The notes: generated by a model not told the origin, from the sequence alone. Shown: positions 49,554 through 63,225, counted from the stretch's first letter. The stretch: DNA of 64,000 bases from Oegoconia quadripuncta (GCA_949316235.1 OX438742.1:8836815-8900814); one strand, 5' to 3'. Numbers and translations are program-made.

Positions 49554-50320
49554 CTGTGCCAAAATTACATTCAGATTTGTAATTGCTGCAACCACTGTAT
49601 ACAAAAGACCACGTTTTATACGATAGCTCGAATGTGAATTCTCCTATGAGACTAGGTAAGCTATCCTTGCCTTTTAATAACATAATATTTTCTATTACTT
49701 GCAGTAACAATGTTGAACTTCTTAATTCGTTACGTCATCGATGTACTGTGAATAGGAATATTCTGAGAAAATAGATGTTATTGGTCCTGTAGACAACAGT
49801 GCATCATTAAGGCCGTGGGTTGGGTAGGCGGCGGACTTTATGTCCTGTGTAAGTAAAAATTAATGAACTAAATTATGAATTCCGATTGGTGTTTACGTGT
49901 CCTTGACAGAGCCAATTAGAATACAATAGGCTGAGAGGACCAGCCAATAATAACTGATTCTAATTGTTTTTGAGGTTAAACACATGATCCTTGCCTATTT
50001 TTATTCTAGTGGCTGCACGTGCGATGTCTCGTTCATACTTCACAGCTTAATAAACCTTCTATATCCTTACAGAGCGTTAACTTTCAAGTATGGAAGGGTA
50101 AACATGCGGGAGGTGCAAGTACGAGGGATATCGAAGTGGGCGGGGCTTCGTTCCATTCCACCATAGCTCGGCCCTCAATCAAGGGGCAACTCTAATATAC
50201 TCGTACAGCACTATAAAAGCTACTTTAGTAATATAACATTTCACAACAGCTAGCGATCCGAAACTTATGTATGACGTTTTCTCATTGTAAATATAATTGT
50301 TACAGAGTAATAATACGTAC
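49554..50320. other. MYPT intron
   Basis: No feature recognised apart from splice sites. Confidence 0.4.
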
Positions 50321-50477
50321 CAGTACGAGAGTCTTCTTTCGCTGCGTTAGTCGCGTTAGTTGCAGTGGGGGCTGTGGGGAGGCGCCGCAGGGGGATGGTG
50401 ACCGTCGTCTCGGCCGCCGTGGCAGCGGGGATGGGGGCTGGAGCCGTTCGAGGGGTGACCGCGTCCTCCAGTTCGAA
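50321..50477 (-). CDS. Mbs: MYPT Ala/Thr/Pro-rich linker exon
   Basis: A 157 bp exon with an ACACCAG acceptor, phase 0 at its start, and a GTACGT donor leaving phase 1, which exon 49405-49553 completes to a Gly codon. It begins FELEDAVTP and continues as a low-complexity Pro/Ala/Thr linker (about 52 residues) ending AAKEDSRTG. It is GC-rich compared with the flanking intron. I place it in MYPT because its phases fit on both sides and its start joins naturally to the RRPSW exon. Confidence 0.82.
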
Positions 50478-53400
50478 CTGGTGTTATTAACCAAGATATT
50501 ATCGTCATGTTTTAGTTCTGTTGTGTTTATAGATAAACGAGCTCAAAGAAATCCTTGCATTTTTATTCTTTAGCGTACGGAACGATGTGTTCTATTAAAT
50601 TAAAGTTTCATTTAGCTTGTCACGTAACAACAGTATACTCGTATTATCGAAAGCGTTATCTCCCCACTGCGGGGTGTAGGATGTGACGGAGCTCATATCT
50701 TCCCCGTGTGGCATACCATTAAATAATAACAGTCGCCATCTTCGTATCCAGTTTGAGTTTTTACGCTCCAGTTTGTTAGATACAACGCCGAAACTATATT
50801 CATAATCATTCCAGTTTATTAGTACGAATAAATCACTCTTCCCAACTTGTCAATGGTGTCGCAGATGAATAATGGCAAAAAATACATATACGACACCATT
50901 CCATGCAAGGTTTTCTTTCTCGTTTTATCTCTGCACAATAAATGGCTATGGTTCCTTGGTAAAACCCAAATTCAATAATTATACGTTTAGAAAATTTAAA
51001 AGTGATCTGGCATATAAAATTTTTACAGACAGTGATTCAGTTTGAGACAATACAAAAACGTTTCTGAATAAATTACAAAAACACTAATAATAATTGTATG
51101 ATTTGCGGAACATGCACACAAAAGAGAAGTAGCAGACAACAAACAACATAAATTATGTGGTTAGTGAGGGTGGTTAGCAGTAAATGTAGACACAAACACA
51201 GACGTCACAAGTAAGCACTGTCCAGATAATAAAAAATATTAAATAAACATAAAATATCTGTAAGGAATAAAAATGGACTCATTGAAATACATAGTTGGAT
51301 TTAGTGAACTAGTATTCAAAAAGTCCAAATTTATTTATTTTATCGAACAACGACCGACTGTCCCGGAATTCAAATGATATTACTTAGGGTTGGGACAAAA
51401 ATTTGGAAAGCCATTTCCAATGCTACGTTTTTTACAATTAAAATTATAAAAAATAACCGATTTCACGCAGTGCTTTTAATGGTGCCGTATAAAATATTGT
51501 AATTGAAATAATTTTGCCAAAATAGTTTGAATCCAGCGCAAAAGATACGTGGTCACAGCGCTTGGATCAGAACTAAGTTTACTGCAATTTTTATACGATT
51601 ATTACAGTAAACTCGGATACTGACGAAAACCTTTATTATGGCTGTTAAGTCATTTAACCGGTTTTCAAGCCCTGGTTTAAAATGCCATATATCCTTATGG
51701 AAACACCAAGGTCCTAACATTAAGAAACCAATTTAGTGTTTATCTGGATTCCGGAAAAATCTTTCGATGCACACAAACCCTAGTACGAAACAATTAAACA
51801 TGCAACATATAATGTGGATGAAAGAAAAGGAAATGAGTCGATATTCCTACGAAGAGAGAGATAGACAGACATGCCAGATGTAAACAATGTTGTGCGACAA
51901 AATACCGAAAGCTGTATACAGAAATCTGCGTAACTCGAATGTACAAAAAAAAAATATTTTGCCTGATCAACACAACAGAATTTACTACTCGTATTTCGGT
52001 CTGTGTTACAACATGCGCCTGTCTGAAAACTCTAAAGAATACGTCAAGACCGAGCGCGGTTGTCAATCGTTAAGCACCACTTTGACGGTGCACTTTAAAA
52101 ATATTACCTCAATATTGATCGTTCGGACACCAATATATATATGTGTATATCCGTATTTCAGAATAACTCGTCTGAAGCTGGATTTGTATCCCTTTGTAGC
52201 CGCATTAATATGAATTTATTCATCCATTTCGAACAGGTTTTAAGTTGACATCGAGGCTTGTGTTTAGTTCTGCAATACGGACCTTTTAAATAGTTTTGAT
52301 TAAATATAATGCCAAATGGTAACCAGTGAGACTAGTTACAAAACTATTGTATACTATTTAGCATTTATATGGAGGAATGAAATCGATACATGCATATTGC
52401 GATTTAACTATTACGAATCATTACACCTTGTTAACTACGTGACAGGACTAACCACCAATACCACATAAAAAGTACATCGCCCACTGACCTATTACAAAAT
52501 GGACGGCGGGTTTCAAATAAAATATACGAAAAATATGTCGAATTGCAATCTTCCACGGCGATTATGAAATTATTATTATTAGGCGATTATGATACGACTT
52601 AAGTCGCCGTTACAATACAAATATTACTGAATTTTACGTAAACGAAGTAACCGTAGCGGAACAAAGTTCCATAACGTTTGATGAGCGAGACGTATTATTA
52701 TTCTTATTCCACCGTCCCCTTTCCATCTTCGGACAACCAGGCGCGGGGAGGGTTTCCATCCATATGTTGTCAACATACCGTACATCCGCACTAAGCGCTT
52801 TGCTTCATCATTTATACGTGATACGTGATACATCTTCGGCTACATCGTCACTTTCCATCAGGTGAGATTGTAGTCAAACGCGAAAACAGGTTTTTAATAA
52901 AAAAAAAAAAACCGTAGTCAAAACAATGTTATCGATCTCTTTCTATCAAATGTCGCACAAATACGCGTATTCAATGCCAATAATATTGTCAAATGTTATT
53001 TATCAGACCTTGTATGAAGGATGCAATTAATGCCTAATAAAATGAAAATCGTGCGTGAATTGGACAAACAACCATGATCCACAATGAAACTGCGATATTC
53101 GATCTTTTGTAACGCGTAAATAAATAGTATTTCTCTTTCTATACTTTATTCTCTTTTAGTTCCGGAGCTTTTGAGCGCGACCCAAAGTCGCTTGGGTAGT
53201 AGGTCAGTGAGATCGCCCAAAAAATAAGTAGACGAATCGATGACACAGCCTGATTTACACGAGCCAGTTTAGCAACGTCGCATTTTGCACGTATCAACGT
53301 GCAGCATCAGCTGTGCTGTCCTCTAAGCGAGTTCATCTCGGACGAACGTTTGAGCGCATCGTGAGAGAATGAGTCGGACAATCGGGAAACAACAGGAGTT

Positions 53401-54672
53401 CCCGTTCTCACGGGGTTCACTACGCCACTTCGAATCACTCTTCACACTTCTATTTTCTGTTTGGAAATGCCGCAGTGAACCCGTTCTCGCGTGATACACT
53501 GAAGGAGTGTCAATACACCTAATAAATGGGCGGATCTGTCAAACAATGATCATGCACTCATTAGGGGTCTACAGGACATATATCTGAAACGACGCATCTT
53601 TACGGGAAGTGATCATACATCGATAATTGAAAACGAAATAAAAAAACATGTATATTAAAAATTTACCACAACTTACGTAACACGGAAAGGTCATACTTTC
53701 GTACAATATTTCTCGCGACTTGGGCTAATCAAGCACTAGTAGCGCCATCTATCGAACACTTATATTAATACGTAGTAGTTTCGCCAGTGAGTGAACCTGT
53801 ACAGCGAAGAACAACATTTGTTAAAATTTTAAAAAGTAGTTTTCCCCAACAACAACGTCATTATGACTCTTTTCTGAAAGAATGCTTCGTTTCTGGTATG
53901 CGTCCTTTATATTACCCGGTCCCCTCACTGGATATAATGCGAGGTTACCAAACGTTACAGCAGTTTGGAAAGTCTTATTTACATAAATCGTCAGTGAGAA
54001 ATGCGTGAGAGCCTGACCCATAGCAAAATTGTCTGTAAACTGAACTATGTTAGCAAGGCAAATACATTTACAATTTGCTGTCGGTCAGTCTGTCGGAGAT
54101 TTGTCGCAAACGATTTAACACAAACGTAAATGCGACCATAACACTTAAACCTGCTTCCGTGCTATGTCGCAGCGACAGCTTGCGTTTTCTTCTCCACCAG
54201 TCTTCAACGAAGCGGTTATTTGTGTTTTGATAAAGAAGCAAAGACATCGAAAACGCGATAACAATAGCTTCACGTGAAAGGAGCCTGCTCGAAGCCCAAC
54301 ATCTTCCCCAAAGACATTACAAGAGATAGACCACTGACATATTCTTCCGTGTAGTATGGGCGTTCAAGACCTCGAATCAGCCCTAAAATTATGTAACTTG
54401 ATCGGTATCGCCATCGATAACGTTGACCAATGCGAAAACGTCATATTGCCGAGCGAGCGAATAGCCAACCAATCAAACGTCAGAACTTAATCGCCGACGA
54501 TATCGGCGAAATTACATAATGAGTCCCTGATTCAATTACATCACCAACTGTAAAAACTTGAAGGTTTTCATTGCTAGTCTATTTCTAATTATGTCTTTGA
54601 TTTTTCCCGTAAACAAACGCGACAGAACGGCACGACAACAATTGACAATCGCGCTCGATGACGCGCCGGGAC
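50478..54672. other. MYPT intron
   Basis: AT-rich, no exon recognised. Several short open frames (for example 51887-52213) lack protein-like composition. Confidence 0.4.
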
Positions 54673-54714
54673 CTTGTTAGTTGGGTCGAGTCGCAGCCGC
54701 CACGAGGGCCGTCG
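54673..54714 (-). CDS. Mbs: MYPT short exon with RRPSWR motif
   Basis: The open frame ends NK followed by a weak GTCCCG donor, and encodes RRPSWRLRLDPTNK. Three acceptors are possible. AACTCCGAG gives this 42 bp phase 0-0 exon, the only one that joins both 57130-57358 (ends phase 0) and 50321-50477 (starts phase 0). The TTTAG acceptor at 54768 (exon to 54767) or CAG at 54777 would add an Ala/Thr-rich start and a Glu before RR, but would need another exon upstream to fix the phase. RRPSW fits an Arg-directed kinase consensus. The weak donor lowers confidence. Confidence 0.62.
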
Positions 54715-57129
54715 CTCGGAGTTGGCGGCGATGGTGGCGGTCGCGGTGGCGGTCGCGCATGCCAGCGCTAAAGTGACTGCAACGTCGCCGACCGCGCTCG
54801 CCCGGGCCTATGCGACAGTCACAACGTCACACAACTACCGCTTTACCGTCCGCTGCAAGTTCCGCTTATATCTAAACGCTGAGATGACGTTGAGCGTGCA
54901 AAGCACATGCCGTAGTTGGATAACATTCTTCAATACACTTTCTATGGACTTATAATCGGATTTTTTATGTATACAAGGCTACAGAGAAACGTTTTATTGT
55001 GCACGGGTACATTACGATAGATGTAAATACGTTCATAAAAAATGTATAGAAGCATAATTTCCTTTGTACGCGCTGGCTGCAGCACATGTCCTGGGAGGCG
55101 ATTTTCCGACACATGAGATGTACACACTCAGGCAAAATATTTCGTTAGAATTCTGACATCTCGAATGAAAAGTAATTTTTCGAACTTTCGATCCATAGAT
55201 AGCTACTACAGCTGGAAAATACAAAAAATGACATTTTAATCGAGATGTCAAAGTTCACACGAAATATTTTGAGTGTGAGATACATCTTCGAAAATCTCCG
55301 CCCTGATACGCTCTATGTCCATAGATATAAACGAAGCTTTATCCGAGGCCAGTCGCGGTCAACACTCAGATCGAGACGCGAGTATCGCACGGGACGGATC
55401 CGTACAGCTGTACGCTGCCTAACTTTTAAAATCGCATAAAATTTGGTAAATAACGAACTATCGAGCCGCATAATGAAGCGGCGGTATGCTAGAACGTATA
55501 ATATTCACATTTGACGAATAGGCTGGTTAAACGACTAGTCACTTAAAGATATGGCTAGGCATCAGGCTAGACATCACATCATGACGGAGGCTCACATTGC
55601 GTCCGTCTCGACACACGCTAAGTTGTGCTAGTCATGCTGATACGTAAAAATTGTTTAACTTGGTTGAACAGTCATGGTGAAAATGGTAATTTTAGGAGGT
55701 TATTCTGGGAAAGTGATCATTTTCCGAAGTGCTTTTAGAGGTGCCATATTAAAAGTGATTCAAGACGGTGGTCTAATCTGGATAGTAAATCATTCTGGAA
55801 AAACATCGTTTCGCTAAAAGAAGTTTCTGAAAAGTGGATATTTTGGAAAGTACCTTTAGAGTTAGATTGTAAATGTTGTTCAGCCTCGTGGTCTAATTTG
55901 GAAAGTAGTCACTTTGAAAAGTGGACATTCTGGACCTTGGAAAGTAGACACTGCCTGTCAGATGAAATGTGTATCTAGACCACAAAACAAATGACATAGA
56001 TTGTACCCTCACGCGTACATTAGCACGCGTTCTTATTACTCTTGTACAAGTTTGATTTGTTTTAAATTGGAAATCAAACTCGGCAGTTCGTACTTCTATG
56101 GTTGTAGCATTTCCCGTGCGATACTTGCATCTCATTTAGACTGCCGGCTGCAATTGGCACTCGCGCTAATCACCAGAGGGCATAACAGAGGACCGCAAAG
56201 CAAAACCTCGCGGCGTTTCGGGGGTCTGAATTAATGTTCCTATCGAAGTTATGACAAATTGAGATGAACGGTGACTATCAAGCATGTTGGCACTTAAAAA
56301 TATGTTCAATCTCAATGATTGAATGGGTGTTTGTTCACCACATAACACTAATAGTGGGGGGGGGGTAACAGGCGGTGTGCAGTGAAAAAACACCCAATTA
56401 AAGAACCAAAAAGCTCGATTCTTCCGTAATCCGCGATTGCCTGCTAAAGATTTTATTAGTCAGAATAGAAATTGAAATATATAAATTAGATTGAAGATAA
56501 ACTTTGCAGAGGCCCCATATTGGCGGCGAACTTATAATTTGTACTGTCAAATTGTACAATTTTGTTTCACCTACAATTCACATGGATCATGAACATGTAT
56601 TATTTCGATTATGGCCGTATTAACACGAGCGACACACAGTAATTATTGTGCATTTATTACTGTACAGTTAATATCATTAATGCAAACATGTTTGAAGGGA
56701 CGGTGAATGGTGGCCACACTGACGTGAACACGTTATAGTTCAAACTCAACGTATGTACAAAATCATTATCATTTCCTTCCAAAAATTTGATCGATTACAC
56801 AGAGATATCATCTTAAAATACAACGAAATAAATAGACTAAATGAATTATATAATTAACTAACTGAATTCCATCACCAAATTTATTTATTAGTCATTTTAA
56901 TATTTTCCTTTCTGTGTAAAGTTAAATTATATTTGTCCTTCGATCCAGTAAATATTTATATACTTACTTTTTAAATGCTCGTAACTTTTTATTGAATCGA
57001 TCAAATCGGACAAATATAATCTAGACCATCCTATCGAATGTAATCTCGTCACCAATTAAACCCTGTTTTTGAAAACTTCGAATCTAATAAGATAAGTGGG
57101 GTCAATTTCACGCGACGCATGCGACATAC
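54715..57129. other. MYPT intron
   Basis: No certain exon. A GC-rich patch adjoins the short exon up to about 54860, and a run of g is at 56356-56365. A further small exon here is possible if the longer form of the RRPSW exon is used. Confidence 0.35.
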
Positions 57130-57358
57130 CGAACTGCTGTCAGCATTGGCAGGTACATTGCTGTCCTCTTTCTTCGGACTGCCAGGAGAGGGGCTCTCTG
57201 TTGTGCCGTTGCCGGCCTTCTTCTTCACCAGTTGCTCGGCCGACTTGATCTCATCGAGAGTTACGCCCTGAGTAGAGCGTCGCGTCTCTCGTACGCGTTT
57301 CGCATGCGCTTTCCTTTGCGTTTCGCTCTCTTCGTCCCGTACGGGCGGTACGAAAGAC
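57130..57358 (-). CDS. Mbs: MYPT exon carrying the first inhibitory phosphorylation site (Thr696-like)
   Basis: A 229 bp exon with acceptor CGTGTTCAG and donor GTATGT. Its first base completes a Lys codon with the previous exon, and it ends in phase 0. It encodes PPVRDEESETQRKAHAK, then RETRRSTQGVTLDEI and KSAEQLVKKK, and a Ser/Pro/Lys/Asp-rich end. Both blocks match vertebrate MYPT1 around Thr696 (PVRDEESESQRKAR and RRSTQGVTL, as I recall them). The threonine codon is at 57271-57273. ROCK and related kinases phosphorylate this site to inhibit the phosphatase. The open frame continuing on both sides is intron read-through. Confidence 0.94.
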
Positions 57359-58819
57359 CTGAACACGAAATTTGGGGTAAACATTTCCTTGATAAATATG
57401 GACGATCGTTTCTCAAACCTTGAGGAAGGATTGCCAATTCGCAACGGTTTGTATTTTATTCTATGGCGTAGACACAAAGTTGAGAAATGATCAATATTGA
57501 ACAATAAACAACATCGAGAAAACCAAGCAAAAAGTTGCATGTTACAAGTCTTTGAATTGCCGTTCATGCAAAATGTTAACACGTTCAGCGGGGTGCATGC
57601 GCAAAATAAGGTGTCAAGAAATAGAATTAAAAAAACGACAGGAAAAACAACGACGTCTGAGCAAAACACCAGACGAAGCGGAAGTGACAAAACTACACAC
57701 AGAACAAGTGGTCGCTTCGCTTGAGCATAACAATAGATAAAAAACCACTTAAGGTTTCCTTTCGTCACCGTGAAATATTATTGTAAATTATTGCCAATTA
57801 TTTTGTGGAATAAAGTAAATTTGTATTGTATTATGTAAATGATGGAGATAGGCCATCGATGTGCCTCCAGTTATGGAGCCTTCAAACCTTGAGCTGATCA
57901 GCTTGAGGTTATCTTAACTTCGCCATAGAATCGGGTACATGTACTTTTACCTAATGTCACTTCGACCCAATACGAATATGTACTGCCAAGGTAATGACTT
58001 CAAAGTCTTATGATACAGGGTGAGGGAAGAGCATGTAGTCAACCGGTTCGGAACATGACGCATAAGCCTTACCGGCCATGGAATCGCCGTGACCGGTATT
58101 TCATTAATTTCCTATCCCTGATACTCCGTAGATTGAATTTCCAGGTCCATCCGTCCGAATACTCAAAATGCTTCTTATCTTTAACAGCGCCTTAGTCATA
58201 ATTACGTCGCTTAGAATGTCAACGTAATGAAAGTAACAGCAAGATTTTTAGAGGGCTATTGTAGTTAAGAAACATTTAAGTATTGGGGCGCGGAATTTTC
58301 ATTCACAGCGAATCAAATTATGCCTTAGGAGTGGTTGTCAGAAGTTTTACAAACTTGAGTTGACGTGTGAGGAGTAAGATTATTATTTAAATACATCTTG
58401 TAATGTAGACACAGGCTGTATAAATGTTTGATGAAATGGAAAGTGCCTTATAATATTTTTAATTAGTTTCACGGTAATAATTTACTTTCGCGAAAAAATG
58501 TTTATATCTCGCACTGACTAAAACTGTAGATCATAAAACATTGCAGATATGTTGGCAGTACGGGCACTAATGTCGCTGCTTTCATAGCAGTGAGTGTTTT
58601 TTATACTCAACTGAACATGTATGAATACTAAGTGTGTTGCAATTTCGGCACTACGTACACTATGTGTGCATTGTGCAGATATCGAAGCGACATGACCACG
58701 TCCCCTTGATCTCCCTTGTCTTTATGACACAGAAACCTTAAATAACACATAATAGCCAACGTTTGAGCCAATACGCCAATGGTCAAGCGAAGCGACCGGG
58801 TAACACTGAAGTTGGGTAC
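57359..58819. other. MYPT intron
   Basis: No exon or repeat recognised. Confidence 0.4.
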
Positions 58820-58918
58820 TTGAAGAAGTTCTTGAAAATATTCCCCGGCGACAGTTTCGTCGGCGTCGTGGCGCTGGGCGTCGAATTGCTACTGTTCGAG
58901 TTGGATTCGCTCTCCGAG
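58820..58918 (-). CDS. Mbs: MYPT Ser/Thr-rich exon before the Thr696 exon
   Basis: A 99 bp exon with acceptor CGTCCGGGCAG and donor GTACCC. It enters after two bases of a codon and leaves two bases (AA) that the next exon completes to Lys. It encodes SESNSNSSNSTPSATTPTK, then LSPGNIFKNFFK, leading straight into SFVPPVRDEE. The phase fit on both sides is the main support. The Ser/Thr-rich composition suits the disordered linker of MYPT. Confidence 0.82.
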
Positions 58919-61640
58919 CTGCCCGGACGTACAGAACCATCGGGTTATATTGTGTCATTGACCTCAACTATATTACAGCTGGACTGGCGATGACAAAATG
59001 CGGCCTATTGATTTTCGTCATGTTGGCACTGATTGCTACTGACACATGGAATTTATATGACGCACGCACAAGTTTAAAAAGTCCCTAGCCGTACAGTATA
59101 GTCGCTTTCATAATTATTCATACAAGGCAACCTATAAACAATGCAGCACGATGTCCATCCATGTTACACGACCCACAGTTATCTAAAATAACCGTCTGGC
59201 ATCTAGCCGTAACTTGAATAAGCATCAGGCCACAATCAATCATAATAAATGGCCATGTAAGAAACGCTGTGACAACGACTGCACTACAGTTGCATTAAAT
59301 GTGAAATTTAGTTCCAGTGACGCTCGTTTCGGTGGCGCTTTAAATCGAAACAAGAAATAAGGAATAGTCAGTCCAGCACAACACAAAAGAGGTCAGTGTA
59401 TTGTGCACATGTTAGTGTGCACACCAATGGTAAAACTATCGCTAGACTGTCGACTGCTTTACTAGCTTGAATAAAAAAAAACAACAGTAACAGGGTCTGC
59501 TATCGAAGTGACGATATTATCGATTGCGCAGACCGACTAGTAATCAAATACTATCAATTAACAGCGACAGTCAAACTATCGATAGTTTTCCAACCCTAAT
59601 TTAGTGCCCTTTGCCACAGACCAGACCCAGCAACAGTCCAGTATTACGTTTAGTTAATTTTAATAAATCAATAAGCTACATATGTTGCTAAATGGGGTAT
59701 GCACGACTGAGGGTAGGGTTAAAGAATAAGGAAGTAAGAAGTTGCCATTTTCTCACAATCATCCCTTCACTTTGCAATCCTATAGCAGCATGGGTAAAAT
59801 TACGTCCGCTACCCACCTTTAGTGGTTCAAATTGAACCAATCTTCATGAAATACCACATGAAATCCACGATATTGTTCACTTCTAACAATAACATTTGGT
59901 TTATGTATTAGATTACATGACGGTGCAGAGCCATTATAATCATGGAACACGCTCATCAAGGGACACTAGATTCTATAGGCGCTTTGCTCCGCTCCGCTTA
60001 TTTTGGACCGAGGTAAACACGCCTTTTACGTCCTATTCGTTGGCTTATTTCGGGAAGAAATTGAACATAAGTTGGGATACGTCAATAACACCTTCACGCT
60101 TTGGCCCTCTATCCGCATCTGTCAGCGCAACAGATGGAGGCGCTCTCCATCCTTTTCACTCACACGGGTTTCGCGGACAGGCGCGGATAAAAGATCGTTG
60201 TGTGAAGCGTGCCTTACCATTAATGATCTTCCTATAAAAATCTTGATAAGTCTGTTGCAGTGTCTGGTCTGATATCTTTAACCATCTGCGTGGGCGCATC
60301 GAATTACGTACATTAACTGTTTCCAACAAGAATTAGATAATAACAGCAATAGAAAATCTGCAGTGTACGCAACCCGGCAAAAGCGCAAGACAGATGCTAA
60401 AAGTGAATTAGGGTCGATTAGTTACGAACGTGAACTTTCCATCTCTGACATAAAGTGACGTTTGCAGACGTCCCTGTTCTTGGAAGCTGAGTCACACGTG
60501 AAAGTATCTTTATTTATCGGTATTTAAATTTTCTCAAATATTGTCGATTCTTATTAGAATCAATTCTTTTTAGAGTCTATTAATTATAATAAGAATGCTA
60601 ATTCTTTCTTCTAATAAAAAAAGATTCTAATAAGAATCGACAAATTAGGGCCGTTTCTGATTAGCTTTCAAAGAATGCTATAGTATATACTGTAGTAGTA
60701 ACAAATGTACTAAATGCCAAAGATTAACCAGTAACACAATAACATTTGTATACAAACTAACCCAAAACGGATCAGATGTGACAGTAAGCTTTTAAACAAT
60801 GAATTCACCAGTGCTCCCATTAAAAGTTGTTCAGAATTAATACGAAAAGAGGTATTGAATAATATACATTCCCTCTAAGTGATACTATATCTGAGGATAA
60901 GCATTACTACTCCAGGTGGTTCTAACCATCAAAGTCTACAACTTTTATTATATTAACTAAATTTTAAATAGGGACAAATCTGTTTAATAGTTTTGTATCT
61001 ATTCTTCCAACTTTTCATACAAATTTCCCCATAACGCTGGCGCTCATAAAGCAGCACTCTAATGCTTTAACATTAAAATTACACTAAAATCTATAATTTA
61101 TCGCATAGTAGTCTTTTTTAATTGAAGCTGGAATTAAAATTAACAACAATCTGCACTAGCAGCATGCCAGGCAAGATAAACGTTAATGTCGCGCGATTAT
61201 TTGTCCTGCTCGTTCGTTCGTTCGCGCGCGACAAACGATGTCATGTTAAGGGTGCTGGTGCCGAACGCAGTTGGCTTGTCGTTAATATTAATTTAAAAGA
61301 AAACAGAGTGTCTATTTGGCTATTTATTATTTTTTATCATTGATTTACTTCTTTCATTGAATATAGTTGGAAAAAGAAATTATAAAACTGGCATGGTGGC
61401 ACTGCGTGTCTTAGAGTCCTCACTACTATCGGGCTGAGCTATTATTAACAACTTGGTAGGTAGAAGTAGGCTTAACAATTTTTTCATGGAATCCGCACAA
61501 AAACAGCCATTATATGAAAGAGTTAGAGTTGATTCTATAATAAAAGTTGTACATTTTGACGATCCGAACCACAGGAAGCAATACGAGTATATATGAACAA
61601 GTACCCGGTGTCTAAGGCGAGCATGTAATCTATTGCATAC
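58919..61640. other. MYPT intron
   Basis: No exon recognised. It contains the foldback repeat at 60541-60643. The plus-strand frames at 59896-60237 and 60003-60272 overlap and neither resembles a known family. Confidence 0.4.
60541..60643. mobile_element. 103 bp inverted repeat with perfect 21 bp ends (MITE-like)
   Basis: Positions 60541-60561 (ttgtcgattcttattagaat plus c) are the exact reverse complement of 60623-60643. Each arm is itself partly palindromic (gattct-tatt-agaatc). No coding potential and no clear target duplication. Confidence 0.7.
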
Positions 61641-61754
61641 CTCCTGACTGTGGTCTGTGTGGTGGTGTTAGTCGGGCTCGCGACAGCGAATGCTGTGGTG
61701 TTGGTTGGTGACCACGTGTTTGCATCGCGATCCCGCCGCTCCGTTGGATTTATT
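61641..61754 (-). CDS. Mbs: MYPT Thr-rich linker exon
   Basis: A 114 bp exon with acceptor TATGCAG and donor GTATGC, entering and leaving after two bases of a codon. The frame reads NPTERRDRDANTWSPTNTTA, then a Thr/Ala-rich run ending TNTTTQTTVR, then joins SSESNS of the next exon. A Thr-rich stretch just before PVRDEE is also present in vertebrate MYPT1, as I recall it. A plus-strand frame over it (61690-61881) is a shadow. Confidence 0.78.
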
Positions 61755-63225
61755 CTGCATATGGAATTATCAATTTATTAGAATCGCACTTTACAAAGTT
61801 AAGATTATAAATGTAGACAAAATTGTGAAAACACCATGTAACGACACTTTGATATTTCAAATATTGTTTTTAAATGATTGACTGGAAACACCTATTGATT
61901 CTGGATATCTTTGTATGCTTCAAAAATTTTAGATTTGATAGTTTCTTACTGCGCCCAACAGTGCTATTCATATTTAGCATATACAGCTCTATCTCTAAAT
62001 AGTATAAAACAAAGTTGCTTTCCGCTTCTGTCTGTTTGTGCGCTTCGTTGTAAATACTGCAATTTTCACTATCATTTTGCGGAAGGATTATATGAATAAC
62101 ATAACTGCACCCGTACGAAGCAGGGGCGGGTCACTAATAATTCTGTAAGATATTAATTTTTCCAACGCATATGGCAATGGCATTAAGCATTTCCAAGTCT
62201 TGGAAGTGGTTTAACAAATACTGTAATCCTTCATAAAATAGTGATTAGTAGAATTCATTTAACATCATGGTATTTTCACGAATAATTTACATTTCGCTAT
62301 TACACGAGTCCTTTTTGTTTGGTAGTATTGATTCTACTCTAAAATATTATAGGAAAAGGTATAACACTAATTCACTACTTGGGATAATATTTATAAAATT
62401 ATAATAATAATATACAAAATTATAAAAACAACATATAATAAATAAAAACCCGACCACATTATAATAATATAGCTGAAACAAAATATTTATAACTATACAC
62501 AAAACAAAAATGAAACATATAAACAGAAATATACATAGATGTACGAATATAGGAAGCACACAAGACATTAATAGAAGAATAATAGAAGTAAAATATTGTT
62601 ATGAATGTATATTAGATGTGTGTGTTACATGTATGATATTTAATTGTGTTATTATAAGGCCATCGGTTTTGGTTTTAATTTTCTGGACACATTTTACAGT
62701 CTTACTCCATATACAAATCTGAAATTGTTGGTCAATTTCGCTGAACGCACGATCTGTGTCTTGTACAATTAAAAAACATTCGGCTTTATAGATTTGTGTC
62801 AAGATTTATCATATGGTTGAAATATTAACAGAGGGTGGACATTGTTAACGAGTTTAAGGAAGCACATGTCTTACGAAATGTTCCCTTCAATGACAAGTTA
62901 GATACGACAACATGATAAAGATGGAAAGCCTGTCCGTAAGGATGGTCAACTATGACAAAATTATATGGATATCTTATTTGCCATTTGCCTATGGAGGTCA
63001 AAAAAATCCAAGCTCTATTCATACTGACACAAGGATTAGTCAGTGAATTAAATTTACGAATCATTATCAACCTAATTGCAATCATTTTATGACCAAACAA
63101 AATACTATTCATATGTTATGCACGCAAAACACGGTGTGTTCCGATACTGTTTCTTTTAAATTCGGAACACACGCCATTTTCCATGACAATATTTCCAAAA
63201 CCGACGGCCCCGTCGCTTCAAGCAC
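61755..63225. other. MYPT intron
   Basis: Very AT-rich, especially 62340-62640. No exon or recognisable repeat. Confidence 0.4.

Noticed and set aside
55245..55439. Possible extra MYPT exon on the minus strand near 55.4 kb
   Set aside because: An acceptor-like CAG is present, but no frame gives a MYPT-like segment with a good donor.
57359..57768. Upstream extension of the 239-codon minus frame
   Set aside because: The exon ends at the acceptor at 57359. The extension is hydrophobic and lacks similarity, as expected of intron.
59896..60272. Overlapping plus-strand frames of 113 and 89 codons
   Set aside because: Two competing frames, no family resemblance, no splice or promoter context.
61122..61343. 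73-codon plus-strand frame with a GC-rich centre
   Set aside because: A tcgttcgttcg run explains the composition. No recognisable protein, and it lies within a MYPT intron.
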